Shown: positions 1 to 5,867 of the stretch, one piece after another | How positions within the stretch are numbered: position 1 is the stretch's first letter | How the letters are laid out: each line of letters opens with the position of its first letter | DNA from: an uncultured Senegalimassilia sp. | GTDB taxonomy: Bacteria > Actinomycetota > Coriobacteriia > Coriobacteriales > Eggerthellaceae | Assembly (NCBI GenBank): GCA_934661765.1 | Contig: CAKUJT010000100.1 | Span: forward strand, 1-8,455 | Direction of reading: 5' to 3' | DNA length: 8,455 nt | Made by a program: the position numbers and the translations under genes | Notes under the pieces: generated by a model | What the model was told of the DNA's origin: nothing | Database searches by the model: none | What the model saw: the letters and a program-made list of their open reading frames with translations, nothing else

Positions 1-9
1 AGTTCGCGA

Positions 10-948
10 ATGAAGTTGTTGCTGCATGCGTGCTGCGGGCCGTGCTCGCTCGAGCCGACGCGCCTGTTGAAGGCCGCAGGGCACGACATCACCATTTACT
101 ACGCGAACTCGAACATCCACCCCGCCGAGGAATACGAGCATCGCCTGGCAACGCTGCGCGCGTGGGCAGCGGATGCGGGATTCGAGGTGTTGGAAGGCCC
201 GTACGACCCGGCCACGTGGGAAGCATGCGCGGGCCGCATCGGGGACGCCGCGATCGCCGAGGTCGAGCGGGCACGGGCGGAGGCTGGCGCGGAAGGCGAG
301 TGCGCCGGCGAACGCGGGGGTAAAATCGAGGGCCTCGACGAATCCTCTAGCAACCGGTGTAAAACGGTTACCGATACGAATAACGGAGACATTTCACCTG
401 ATGGCGTTCCCCTTTCTGCAAGCTCTGCGAGCGGCGCCGCACCTCGCGCCGCGGTGTTGTCGGTCGACCCCGCGCGCAGAGAGGCGCGTTGCCGTGCCTG
501 CTATCGCCTTCGCTTAGAGGAAACCGCTCGAGTAGCCGCGAAACGCGGCTTCGAGGGCATCGGCACCACGCTATCGGTGAGCCCCTACCAATATACCCAG
601 GTCATCCGCGAGGAAGTGGAGCGCGCGGCGGCGCAAGCCGGGGTCGCGCCCGTGTTCGAGGACTTCCGCCCCTACTACGACGAGGCCACGCGCGAAAGCC
701 GCGAGCTGGGAATGTACCGACAGAACTTCTGCGGCTGCCGCATCAGCGACCTGGAAGCGGCCGCCGAACGCGCCGAGCGCAAGGAGCAGCGCGCCGCCGC
801 AAAAGCCGCCGAACGCGCAGCCCACGCCGACGAGCGTGCAGCCGAGGAAGCCGCACGCGCAGCCCACAAAGCCGAGCGCGCAGCCTACGACAAGAAGCAG
901 GCACGCAAGCGCGCCATCCTAAAAGCCCTGCGCGAACAGGGGAAATAG
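10..948 (+). CDS. queH: Epoxyqueuosine reductase QueH, with in-frame insertion and charged C-terminal tail
   Basis: QueH (formerly DUF208) reduces epoxyqueuosine to queuosine at the wobble base of GUN-anticodon tRNAs, the final step of the pathway, and is an iron-sulfur enzyme. The 312-residue product begins with the family signature HACCGPC (Cys8, Cys9, Cys12), then has RCRACY (Cys161, Cys164), TTLSVSPYQY (186-195) and YRQNFCGC (236-243; Cys241, Cys243), so all the conserved cysteine motifs are present. Two things are unusual. Family members typically run about 180-260 residues and pass quickly from the first domain to the CxxC motif, but here about 80 residues (roughly 77-156) intervene, part of them low in GC. 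The last ~64 residues are an Ala/Glu/Arg/Lys-rich probable helix or coiled coil. The ATG was chosen because MKLLLHACCGPC is the usual family start. Only nine bases precede it, and they are also open in frame, so promoter and ribosome binding site cannot be judged. It converges with queA. Confidence 0.93.
   Translation: MKLLLHACCGPCSLEPTRLLKAAGHDITIYYANSNIHPAEEYEHRLATLRAWAADAGFEVLEGPYDPATWEACAGRIGDAAIAEVERARAEAGAEGECAGERGGKIEGLDESSSNRCKTVTDTNNGDISPDGVPLSASSASGAAPRAAVLSVDPARREARCRACYRLRLEETARVAAKRGFEGIGTTLSVSPYQYTQVIREEVERAAAQAGVAPVFEDFRPYYDEATRESRELGMYRQNFCGCRISDLEAAAERAERKEQRAAAKAAERAAHADERAAEEAARAAHKAERAAYDKKQARKRAILKALREQGK
326..338. repeat. 13-nt palindrome inside the queH insertion
   Basis: The sequence TCGAGGGCCTCGA is a perfect palindrome with a single central G. 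It lies at the left edge of the low-GC stretch inserted in queH. No function is assigned; it may simply mark structured, non-native DNA within the reading frame. Confidence 0.35.
352..398. repeat. Imperfect inverted-repeat segment within queH insertion
   Basis: Bases 356-363 (GGTG, bulged T, AAA) can pair with 392-398 (TTTCACC). Inside them AACCG at 352-356 can pair with CGGTT at 365-369, and CGG-TTA-CCG lies at 365-373. Bases 341-400 have 27 G/C of 60 (45%), well below the flanking gene. This resembles a small intergenic-type repeat captured in frame, but repeat status cannot be shown from one copy. Confidence 0.3.
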
Positions 949-1328
949 CAGCTAGACTCCATCGGCCCAGCGGGTGCGCCCCGCCCTCGCTGGCGCATTG
1001 CGCCCAATTCGTCCGCAATCGCAACCCACTGCGAGCGGGCGCAACGGACTCGCAAACAAGAAGATACCAGGAACAAACTCGCAGTCGCATAGCGGCCAGC
1101 AATGAGTTGACAACTACATTCCAAAGCGAGGAACTCAGCCACCATTTCCTCGTCCCCCATCGCGCTTCACACTAAGGTTCATACGCGCAAAAGCGCCTCT
1201 TGTCTCTCGTTGCCCGAGAAACAAGAGGCGCTCGATCCAATCCATTACGGAGCAGCCTTTATACAGGGCGCCCGAACGACGAGATGTAGCTCAATCCCCT
1301 CGCCGGCCTCTTCCCTCTAAAGCGAATG
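949..1328. other. Intergenic region between convergent queH and queA
   Basis: This 380-base gap holds no gene I can support; the open frames here are continuations of alternative frames of queH. It contains the queA terminator hairpin at 1192-1232. Closer to queH there is a second structured stretch: GCGGG/CCCGC at 970-974/980-984, and TTGCGCCC/GGGCGCAA at 998-1005/1037-1044 enclosing TCGCA/TGCGA at 1019-1023/1030-1034. None of these is followed by a T-run on the + strand, so no canonical queH terminator is visible. A small palindrome AGTTGACAACT lies at 1105-1115. Confidence 0.6.
1192..1232 (-). terminator. Rho-independent terminator of queA
   Basis: A perfect 12-bp stem (AGCGCCTCTTGT at 1192-1203 with ACAAGAGGCGCT at 1221-1232) continues, after one C-A mismatch, into a 5-bp inner stem (1205-1209/1215-1219) with loop TTGCC. 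On the minus strand the hairpin runs into TTTTGCGC, and it begins about 97 bases past the queA stop. The + side lacks a T-run, so it chiefly serves queA, although so strong a stem could also block read-through from queH. Confidence 0.85.
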
Positions 1329-2471
1329 CTAGCGGATGAACATGGCGTCGCCGAACGACAGCATGCGGTAGCGCTCCTCGATGGCATGCTGATAGGCGTT
1401 CATGATGTTCTCACGGGTGCTGAACGCACTGACCAGCATCATGAGCGTGCTGCGCGGCACATGGAAGTTCGTGACCAGAGCGTCCACCACGTGGAACGTG
1501 CTGCCCGGCAGCAGATACAGGCTGGTGGCATCGCGGTCGCGCGCGGTGATGGCGCCGGCCCCGTTGTCGGCCGACGGGTCCCAAGCGCTTTCCAAGCTGC
1601 GCACGCTGGTGGTGCCCACGGCGATCACGCGGCCGCCGTTGGCGTGCGTACGGTTGATGGCGTCGACCGTCTTCTGCGGCACGGTGTAGAACTCGGTGTG
1701 CATCTTGTGGGCCAGCGGGTCCTCCTCGTCCACGATGCGGAACGTGTCAAGACCCACCTCAAGCTCGACGGTTTCCCAATCGATGCCCTTCTCGCGCAGG
1801 CGCTCGATCAGCTCGGGCGTGAAATGCAGGCCTGCCGTAGGGGCCGCCGCCGAGCTTTCACGACGGGAATACACCGTTTGGTACAGCTCCTCATCGCCGG
1901 CGTAGTGCTTGATATAAGGCGGCAGCGGCGTATGCCCCACTGCATGAAGCGCCTCGTCAAGCGAGGGATACGTGGTGGTCAGGCGCGCCACGCGCTCGCC
2001 GCGCTGAGCGCCCTCGGCCCAGTCGACGATCTCGGCGGACAGCGCTACGTTGCCTTCGCCATCCGTGAAATCCACCACCGCGCCGCTGCCGGGCTTCAAA
2101 CGCTTGCCCGGACGCACGAGCACTTCCCAGATGGCCTGCTGGTTTTCGCCGGGAACAGGCTGATCAGGGATATGGGGCACATCCGCATACGGCTGTGCCT
2201 TGGAACCCACAAGCTGGCGAAGCAGGAACACCTCGGACTGCCCGCCCGTGCCGCGCTTCGCGCCGAGCAGGCGCGCCGGCAAAACGCGCGTTTCATTCGC
2301 CACCAGCAGATCGCCGGGCTCAAGATAGTCGATGATATCGCGGAAGATGCGGTCCTCGATCGCACCGGTTTCGCGGTCCATGACCAGCATGCGGCACGCA
2401 TCGCGCACCGCCGCCGGCTCCTGCGCGATAAGCTCCTGGGGAAGATCGTAATCGAAATCGCTCGTTTTCAT
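1329..2471 (-). CDS. queA: S-adenosylmethionine:tRNA ribosyltransferase-isomerase QueA
   Basis: QueA transfers and isomerises the ribosyl group of S-adenosylmethionine onto preQ1 in tRNA to give epoxyqueuosine, the substrate of QueH encoded opposite. The 380-residue product has the family layout: start MKTSDFDYDLPQELIAQEP, GDLLVANETRVLPARLLG (53-70), AAPTAGLHFTPELI (209-222), VGTTSVRSLES (285-295), TNFHVPRSTLMMLVSAF (334-350) and the end YRMLSFGDAMFIR. Family members usually have about 340-365 residues; the excess is mainly an extra segment at about 86-113 between LLRQ and WEVLVRPG in the beta-barrel domain. The frame opens earlier at a GTG (2507), but the ATG at 2471 is preferred. It restores the canonical N terminus and has AAGGAG seven bases upstream, whereas the GTG lies inside a leader hairpin. 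It has its own promoter and terminator, so it is probably monocistronic. Confidence 0.97.
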   Translation of the reverse strand: MKTSDFDYDLPQELIAQEPAAVRDACRMLVMDRETGAIEDRIFRDIIDYLEPGDLLVANETRVLPARLLGAKRGTGGQSEVFLLRQLVGSKAQPYADVPHIPDQPVPGENQQAIWEVLVRPGKRLKPGSGAVVDFTDGEGNVALSAEIVDWAEGAQRGERVARLTTTYPSLDEALHAVGHTPLPPYIKHYAGDEELYQTVYSRRESSAAAPTAGLHFTPELIERLREKGIDWETVELEVGLDTFRIVDEEDPLAHKMHTEFYTVPQKTVDAINRTHANGGRVIAVGTTSVRSLESAWDPSADNGAGAITARDRDATSLYLLPGSTFHVVDALVTNFHVPRSTLMMLVSAFSTRENIMNAYQHAIEERYRMLSFGDAMFIR

Positions 2472-2478
2472 CGAGATG

Positions 2479-2484
2479 CTCCTT
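2479..2484 (-). promoter_or_regulatory. Ribosome binding site fixing the queA start
   Basis: AAGGAG lies seven bases before the ATG at 2471. It supports that ATG over the upstream in-frame GTG at 2507. The string AAGGAGCATCTCGATG matches the ilvE start region at 15 of 16 positions. Confidence 0.85.
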
Positions 2485-2491
2485 GTCGCAC

Positions 2492-2512
2492 GCCCGGCAA
2501 ATTTCACCGGGC
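2492..2512 (-). other. Leader hairpin just upstream of queA ribosome binding site
   Basis: GCCCGG (2492-2497) pairs perfectly with CCGGGC (2507-2512) around a nine-base loop, and ends exactly seven bases upstream of AAGGAG. No T-run follows, so it is not a terminator. It could influence translation initiation or mRNA stability. It does not match the preQ1 riboswitch pattern that I know from queuosine genes. Confidence 0.45.
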
Positions 2513-2560
2513 ATATAAAAGGCCGCGCCGAGCGCAGCCGAATAGCTTTCGAACAGGCAA

Positions 2561-2588
2561 ATTATACGCCAGCCGAAGGACTTTTCAC
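2561..2588 (-). promoter_or_regulatory. Predicted queA promoter
   Basis: A perfect -10 hexamer TATAAT (2561-2566, minus strand) lies 16 bases downstream of GTGAAA (2583-2588), a 4/6 match to TTGACA. Transcription would start near 2554, giving a leader of about 83 bases before the ATG. It sits between the ychF terminator and queA, as expected for an independent transcript. Confidence 0.6.
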
Positions 2589-2602
2589 GCACGTGCGAAA
2601 AG
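2581..2602. promoter_or_regulatory. Palindrome overlapping queA -35 region, possible operator
   Basis: CTTTTC (2581-2586) and GAAAAG (2597-2602) flank the perfect palindrome GCACGTGC (2589-2596); pairing leaves a two-base AC bulge on one side. The element covers the predicted -35 hexamer of queA, which is where a repressor would bind. The operator role is inference; no specific regulator family is recognised. Confidence 0.35.
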
Positions 2603-2622
2603 TCAGCATGCACGAAAACGCG

Positions 2623-2654
2623 CGGGGCGAAGCCGGTTTCCCGGATTCGCCCCG
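2623..2654 (-). terminator. Rho-independent terminator of ychF
   Basis: CGGGGCGAA (2623-2631) pairs with TTCGCCCCG (2646-2654), and CCGG/CCGG (2633-2636/2641-2644) closes a TTTC tetraloop with one internal G-A mismatch. On the minus strand the stem is followed by CGCGTTTTCG. It begins 35 bases beyond the ychF stop, and separates ychF from queA. Confidence 0.75.
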
Positions 2655-2688
2655 TGAAGTTCGCTAATCTGCCGTTTGACCAGGTATT

Positions 2689-3753
2689 TTACACGTTGAA
2701 CTTGAAGTGCATGACGTCGCCGTCCTGCACCACGTACTCCTTGCCTTCCTGACGCAACTTGCCGGCATTGCGGCAACCCAGCTCGCCGCCCAGCTCCACG
2801 TAGTCGGTGTACGAAGCGGTTTCCGCCTTGATGAAACCGCGCTCGAAATCGGAGTGGATGACGCCGGCGGCCTGCGGGGCCTTCGCGCCGATGGGGATGG
2901 TCCAAGCGCGCGTTTCCGTTTCGCCGCTGGTGAAATAGCTTTGCAGGCCCAGCAGCTTGTAGGCGCTGCGCACCAGGCGCGCCAAGCCGGACTCCTCAAG
3001 GCCCATGGCCTCCAGGTACTCCTTCGCCTCGGCGGGGTCGAGCTCGGCCAGGTCGGCCTCAACCTTCGCAGAGATCGGCACCGGCTGGCAGCCGTCGATC
3101 TCGGCCAGGTCGGCGTCGAGCGCGTCCTCGTCCACGTTGGCGATGTAGAGGATGGGCTTCATGGTAAGCAGATGCAGGTCATAGATGGCAGCCTGCTCGT
3201 CCTCGTCCAGGTTCAGCGTGCGCGCGCGATGGCCTTCGTTGAGACCATCGAGCACCTTCTTGGCAACCTCGAGCTTCTTCACGCCAGCCTTGTCGCGCTT
3301 CGCTTCCTTCTCCAGGCGCGGGATGGCCTTGTCAAGCGTGCCCATGTCGGCCAGGATCAGCTCGGTCTTGATGGTTTCAACGTCCGAGCTGGGGTTCACG
3401 CGACCATCGACGTGCACGACGTCCGGATCGCTGAAGAAGCGAACGACTTCGCAGATGGCATCGGTTTCGCGGATGTTCGCGAGGAACTGGTTGCCCAGGC
3501 CCTCGCCTTGGCTGGCGCCCGCCACCAGACCGGCGATGTCGACGAACTCGACCGTTGCAGGGACGATCTTGGCAGGGTGATCGATCTCGGCCAGCTTCTC
3601 CAGGCGATCGTCGGGTACGGGAACGATGCCGACGTTGGGCTCGATGGTGGCGAAGGGGTAGTTGGCTGCCAAACCGCCCTTGTTCGTGAGGGCCGTGAAC
3701 AGCGTGGACTTGCCCACGTTGGGCAGGCCCACGATACCGATGGAAAGCGACAT
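2689..3753 (-). CDS. ychF: YchF/OLA1 family P-loop ATPase
   Basis: YchF is a universally conserved Obg-related P-loop NTPase that, unlike its GTPase relatives, prefers ATP; it binds ribosomes and has been linked to translation and oxidative-stress responses. The 354-residue product (E. coli YchF has 363) shows the P-loop GLPNVGKST (9-17), the switch/G2 region TIEPNVG (36-42), [20 protein letters not shown] as G3 (72-91), and NVDED (206-210) in the position of the NKxD motif, the replacement associated with relaxed base specificity. A helical segment (~130-190) and the C-terminal TGS domain (~275-354, ending [11 protein letters not shown]) follow. The ATG is supported by AAGGAAG seven bases upstream and by the canonical [17 protein letters not shown] start. 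It has its own terminator and lies divergent from rubrerythrin. Confidence 0.97.
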   Translation of the reverse strand: MSLSIGIVGLPNVGKSTLFTALTNKGGLAANYPFATIEPNVGIVPVPDDRLEKLAEIDHPAKIVPATVEFVDIAGLVAGASQGEGLGNQFLANIRETDAICEVVRFFSDPDVVHVDGRVNPSSDVETIKTELILADMGTLDKAIPRLEKEAKRDKAGVKKLEVAKKVLDGLNEGHRARTLNLDEDEQAAIYDLHLLTMKPILYIANVDEDALDADLAEIDGCQPVPISAKVEADLAELDPAEAKEYLEAMGLEESGLARLVRSAYKLLGLQSYFTSGETETRAWTIPIGAKAPQAAGVIHSDFERGFIKAETASYTDYVELGGELGCRNAGKLRQEGKEYVVQDGDVMHFKFNV

Positions 3754-3791
3754 GCTGAAACTTCCTTAACTAGTGAATACACGTGCTCTTA

Positions 3792-3797
3792 ATGATA
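3792..3797 (-). promoter_or_regulatory. Possible -10 element of ychF promoter
   Basis: TATCAT on the minus strand (5/6 to TATAAT) lies 38 bases upstream of the ychF ATG, giving a leader of about 30 bases. No convincing -35 hexamer is seen at 16-18 bases, so the call is tentative. Confidence 0.35.
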
Positions 3798-3866
3798 CCG
3801 CAAACAACGCCCCAACGCGATGCCCCGCCGAATGCACGACCAAACCGTCCAGAACCCTACTCCCTT

Positions 3867-3877
3867 GCAACAGTTGC
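3867..3877. repeat. Short palindrome in ychF-rubrerythrin intergenic region
   Basis: GCAAC-A-GTTGC is a perfect palindrome eight bases to the left of the larger inverted repeat at 3885-3908. Together the two could form a compound regulatory site between the divergent genes. It is short enough to be chance. Confidence 0.25.
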
Positions 3878-3884
3878 GTCACAA

Positions 3885-3908
3885 AGCGGTGCAAACGATT
3901 GCACCGCT
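3885..3908. promoter_or_regulatory. 10-bp perfect inverted repeat, candidate operator of rubrerythrin
   Basis: AGCGGTGCAA (3885-3894) and TTGCACCGCT (3899-3908) form a perfect inverted repeat around ACGA. No gene ends here: the flanking genes diverge, and neither side has a proper T-run, so it is not a terminator. Its right arm overlaps the best -35 hexamer for the rubrerythrin gene. It is GC-rich and does not resemble the AT-rich PerR box that controls rubrerythrin in clostridia. A binding site for an unidentified dimeric regulator is the simplest reading. Confidence 0.5.
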
Positions 3909-3927
3909 GCGCGTTTGCCCATACCAT
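3899..3927 (+). promoter_or_regulatory. Tentative rubrerythrin promoter
   Basis: TTGCAC (3899-3904, 3/6 to TTGACA) and TACCAT (3922-3927, 4/6 to TATAAT) are separated by 17 bases. Transcription would start near 3934 and leave about 62 bases of leader. Both hexamers are weak, as might be expected of an activated or tightly controlled promoter, but the call could be wrong. Confidence 0.35.
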
Positions 3928-3981
3928 CATTAGATGGAAACCAAAGGCACCGCGCGCACGGGCGCTCCGGGCCATCACAGC

Positions 3982-3989
3982 GAGAGGGG
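3982..3989 (+). promoter_or_regulatory. Ribosome binding site fixing rubrerythrin start
   Basis: GAGAGGGG ends six bases before the ATG at 3996 and decides against the upstream in-frame starts. Its GAGA can pair with TCTC at 3992-3995, a weak hairpin that is probably not important. Confidence 0.7.
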
Positions 3990-3995
3990 TTTCTC

Positions 3996-4532
3996 ATGAG
4001 CAAATACGAAGGAACGCAAACCGAGAAGAACCTGCAGGCCGCCTTCGCCGGCGAGTCGCAGGCAACCAACAAGTACACCTATTTCGCATCGGTGGCGAAG
4101 AAGGAAGGCTTCGAGCAGATCGCCGAGATCTTCCGCAAAACGTCGGCAAATGAACAGTACCACGCCAAGATGTGGCTGCGCGAGCTTGAGGGCATCGGCG
4201 ACACGGCGGAGAACCTCGAGGATGCCGCAAACGGCGAGAACTTCGAGTGGACCGACATGTACGAGGGCTTCGCGAAGACCGCCGAGGAGGAGGGTTTCCT
4301 CGAGCTGGCCGAGAAGTTCCGCCAGGTCGGCGCTATCGAGAAGCATCACGAGGAGCGCTATCGCGCGCTGCTGCACAACGTGGAGACCGCTCAGGTGTTT
4401 GAGAAGAGCGAGGTCAAGGTGTGGGAGTGCCGTAACTGCGGCCACATCGTCGTAGGCACCAAGGCCCCCGACGTTTGCCCCGTCTGCAACCACCCGCAGG
4501 CATACTTCGAGATCAACGCCGAGAATTACTAG
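3996..4532 (+). CDS. Rubrerythrin
   Basis: Rubrerythrin is a cytoplasmic non-haem diiron protein of anaerobes and microaerophiles that reduces hydrogen peroxide to water, using electrons passed through a rubredoxin-type iron site. The 178-residue product has the classical order. A ferritin-like four-helix domain (~1-135) carries the likely diiron ligands Glu20 (FAGES), Glu53 and His56 (NEQYHA), Glu81 and Glu84 (ENFE), and Glu115 and His118 (IEKHH), assigned by alignment from memory to Desulfovibrio vulgaris rubrerythrin. The C-terminal rubredoxin domain has CRNCG (Cys145, Cys148) and CPVC (Cys161, Cys164). Length is close to the usual ~190. The frame is open further upstream, but the ATG at 3996 is correct because [20 protein letters not shown] is the family N terminus and GAGAGGGG sits six bases before it. 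It stands alone between divergent ychF and convergent ilvE. Confidence 0.96.
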   Translation: MSKYEGTQTEKNLQAAFAGESQATNKYTYFASVAKKEGFEQIAEIFRKTSANEQYHAKMWLRELEGIGDTAENLEDAANGENFEWTDMYEGFAKTAEEEGFLELAEKFRQVGAIEKHHEERYRALLHNVETAQVFEKSEVKVWECRNCGHIVVGTKAPDVCPVCNHPQAYFEINAENY

Positions 4533-4748
4533 GAAGCATGCGCAACATCTGATCCGCCTGAGCTGGGAAAACAACCGCCATAGGAACGGTTAGCACAGCG
4601 TAAGCGGCCGATTTCGAAGCATTTAGGATACGCGAAGGACAAGTTACGCAAGGCATCCGTCCCGCACAATCCCGCCAAACGCAAAACGGGGAAAGCAGGC
4701 ATCCCTGCTTTCCCCGTTATCGTTTGCATCAAGCCATACAGCTAACAA
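4533..4748. other. Intergenic region between convergent rubrerythrin and ilvE
   Basis: No gene is supported here. The region holds the strong hairpin at 4685-4718, and a weak AACCG/CGGTT pair (4573-4577/4587-4591) about 40 bases after the rubrerythrin stop that lacks a T-run. No separate canonical terminator for rubrerythrin is seen; it may share the 4685-4718 hairpin. Confidence 0.55.
4685..4718 (-). terminator. Rho-independent terminator of ilvE (possibly bidirectional)
   Basis: AACGGGGAAAGCAGG (4685-4699) pairs perfectly over 15 bp with CCTGCTTTCCCCGTT (4704-4718), loop CATC. On the minus strand the stem ends in CCCCGTTTTGCG, and it lies 31 bases past the ilvE stop. On the + strand the tail is GTTATCGTTTGC, weaker, but it could also stop rubrerythrin transcripts. 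Confidence 0.88.
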
Positions 4749-5804
4749 CTAGTCGACGTCGATCTTGCAAACCCAGCCGTGCTTGTCTTCCAGCTTGCCA
4801 TCCTGGATGCCGGTAAGGGTCTCGCGCAGCTGCTTCATGACCGGGCCGATCTCGGTGCAGCCAGCCGGGAAGACGACCTCCTGATCAGCACCGTTGACCT
4901 TGTTGTCGATTTGCCCAACCGGGCTGATGACGGCCGCGGTGCCGCACAGGCCGCACTCCACGAACTCGCCGCCGGCAACCTCTTCCCACGTGACATAGCG
5001 CTCGTCGACGGTCATGCCCAGATCCTGAGCAACCTGCACCAAGCTGCGACGGGTAATGGAGGGCAGGATGGAATCGGTGTGGGACTTCGGAACCACCAGG
5101 GTGCCGTCCTCCTTCACGAACAGCACGTTCGCACCGCCGGTCTCCTCGATGTAGGTGCGGCTTTGCGAATCCAGGTAGATGTTCTCAGCGTAACCGTTGC
5201 GATGAGCCTCCATGGTCGGACGCAGCGACATGGCGTAGTTCAAACCGGCCTTGATGTTGCCGGTGCCGTGCGGCGCAGCGCGGTCATACTCGGACACGCG
5301 CAGCTTGATCGGCTTCAGGCCGCCCTTGAAGTACGGGCCGACGGGCGTGACCAGGATACGGAACGTATACTCGGGAGCCGGAGCAACGCCGATGACCTCG
5401 CCGGAGCCGATCATAAACGGACGCACGTACAGCGTGGCGCCGGAACCGAACGGCGGAACCCACGCGGCATTCGCCTTCACAACTTCCTTGACGGCCTCGA
5501 CGAAGCGATCCTTCGGGAAGCCCGGCATCTCGAGACGCTCAGCGGAATCGAACATGCGACTTGCGTTCATGTCCGGACGGAAGCAAACGATGGAGCCCTC
5601 TTCGGTGGTGTAAGCCTTCAGACCCTCGAACACTTCCTGGCAATAATGGAAGATGCCAGCGCACTCGGAAAGATGCAGGTCGTGATCGGTGGTCAGACCA
5701 CCCTCGTCCCACTCGCCATCCTTCCAATGAGCTTCGTAGCTGTAGTCGGTCTGATGGTAGCCGAAATCAAGGCTGCCCCAGTCAAGATCCTTCTTCTCGA
5801 CCAT
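4749..5804 (-). CDS. ilvE: Branched-chain amino acid aminotransferase (class IV PLP enzyme)
   Basis: The enzyme reversibly transfers the amino group between glutamate and the 2-oxo acids of valine, leucine and isoleucine, the last step in their synthesis and first in their breakdown, using pyridoxal phosphate in the cytoplasm. The 351-residue product matches the longer BCAT type (as in mitochondrial and many actinobacterial enzymes) rather than the ~309-residue E. coli type. Motifs include QEVFEGLKAY (56-65), FRPDMNASRM (75-84), YVRPFMIGSG (126-135), GTGNIKAGLNYA (180-191) with the expected PLP-binding Lys185, RTYIEETGGANVLFV (216-230), TRRSLVQVAQDLG (251-263) and GLCGTAAVISPVG (285-297). A CxxC pair, Cys284 and Cys287, lies near the region of the redox CxxC motif of mammalian BCAT; whether it is equivalent is unproven. 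The ATG has AAGGAG seven bases upstream. It has its own terminator and a hairpin-bearing leader. Confidence 0.95.
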   Translation of the reverse strand: MVEKKDLDWGSLDFGYHQTDYSYEAHWKDGEWDEGGLTTDHDLHLSECAGIFHYCQEVFEGLKAYTTEEGSIVCFRPDMNASRMFDSAERLEMPGFPKDRFVEAVKEVVKANAAWVPPFGSGATLYVRPFMIGSGEVIGVAPAPEYTFRILVTPVGPYFKGGLKPIKLRVSEYDRAAPHGTGNIKAGLNYAMSLRPTMEAHRNGYAENIYLDSQSRTYIEETGGANVLFVKEDGTLVVPKSHTDSILPSITRRSLVQVAQDLGMTVDERYVTWEEVAGGEFVECGLCGTAAVISPVGQIDNKVNGADQEVVFPAGCTEIGPVMKQLRETLTGIQDGKLEDKHGWVCKIDVD

Positions 5805-5811
5805 CGTGATG

Positions 5812-5817
5812 CTCCTT
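5812..5817 (-). promoter_or_regulatory. ilvE ribosome binding site
   Basis: AAGGAG lies seven bases before the ATG. The whole start region AAGGAGCATCACGATG differs from that of queA by one base, and in both genes a 6-bp GC hairpin ends seven bases upstream of AAGGAG. Confidence 0.8.
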
Positions 5818-5824
5818 CGTGAAA

Positions 5825-5839
5825 GGGCGCTTTGCGCCC
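5825..5839 (-). other. Leader hairpin immediately upstream of ilvE ribosome binding site
   Basis: GGGCGC (5825-5830) and GCGCCC (5834-5839) form a perfect 6-bp stem with a three-base loop. On the minus strand it is followed by TTTCACG and then AAGGAG. It might act as a translational or weak transcriptional control point; the short T-run is not enough to call a terminator. Confidence 0.45.
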
Positions 5840-5867
5840 AACGTGCAAATAACGCTTGCCGAATACC

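Noticed and set aside
2472..2507. An upstream GTG start giving a 392-residue QueA.
   Set aside because: The extra 12 residues are not part of the family N terminus, the GTG lies within a hairpin, and the ATG at 2471 has a near-ideal AAGGAG.
1326..2657. A 443-codon + strand frame opposite queA, and similar long + frames opposite ychF (2707-3792) and ilvE (4779-5822).
   Set aside because: They are antisense shadows caused by high GC; the minus-strand frames encode unmistakable QueA, YchF and IlvE proteins.
3783..3995. An N-terminal extension of rubrerythrin of 71 residues by an upstream in-frame start.
   Set aside because: It would translate through the candidate promoter and inverted repeat, has no family similarity, and the ATG at 3996 has a good ribosome binding site and the canonical N terminus.
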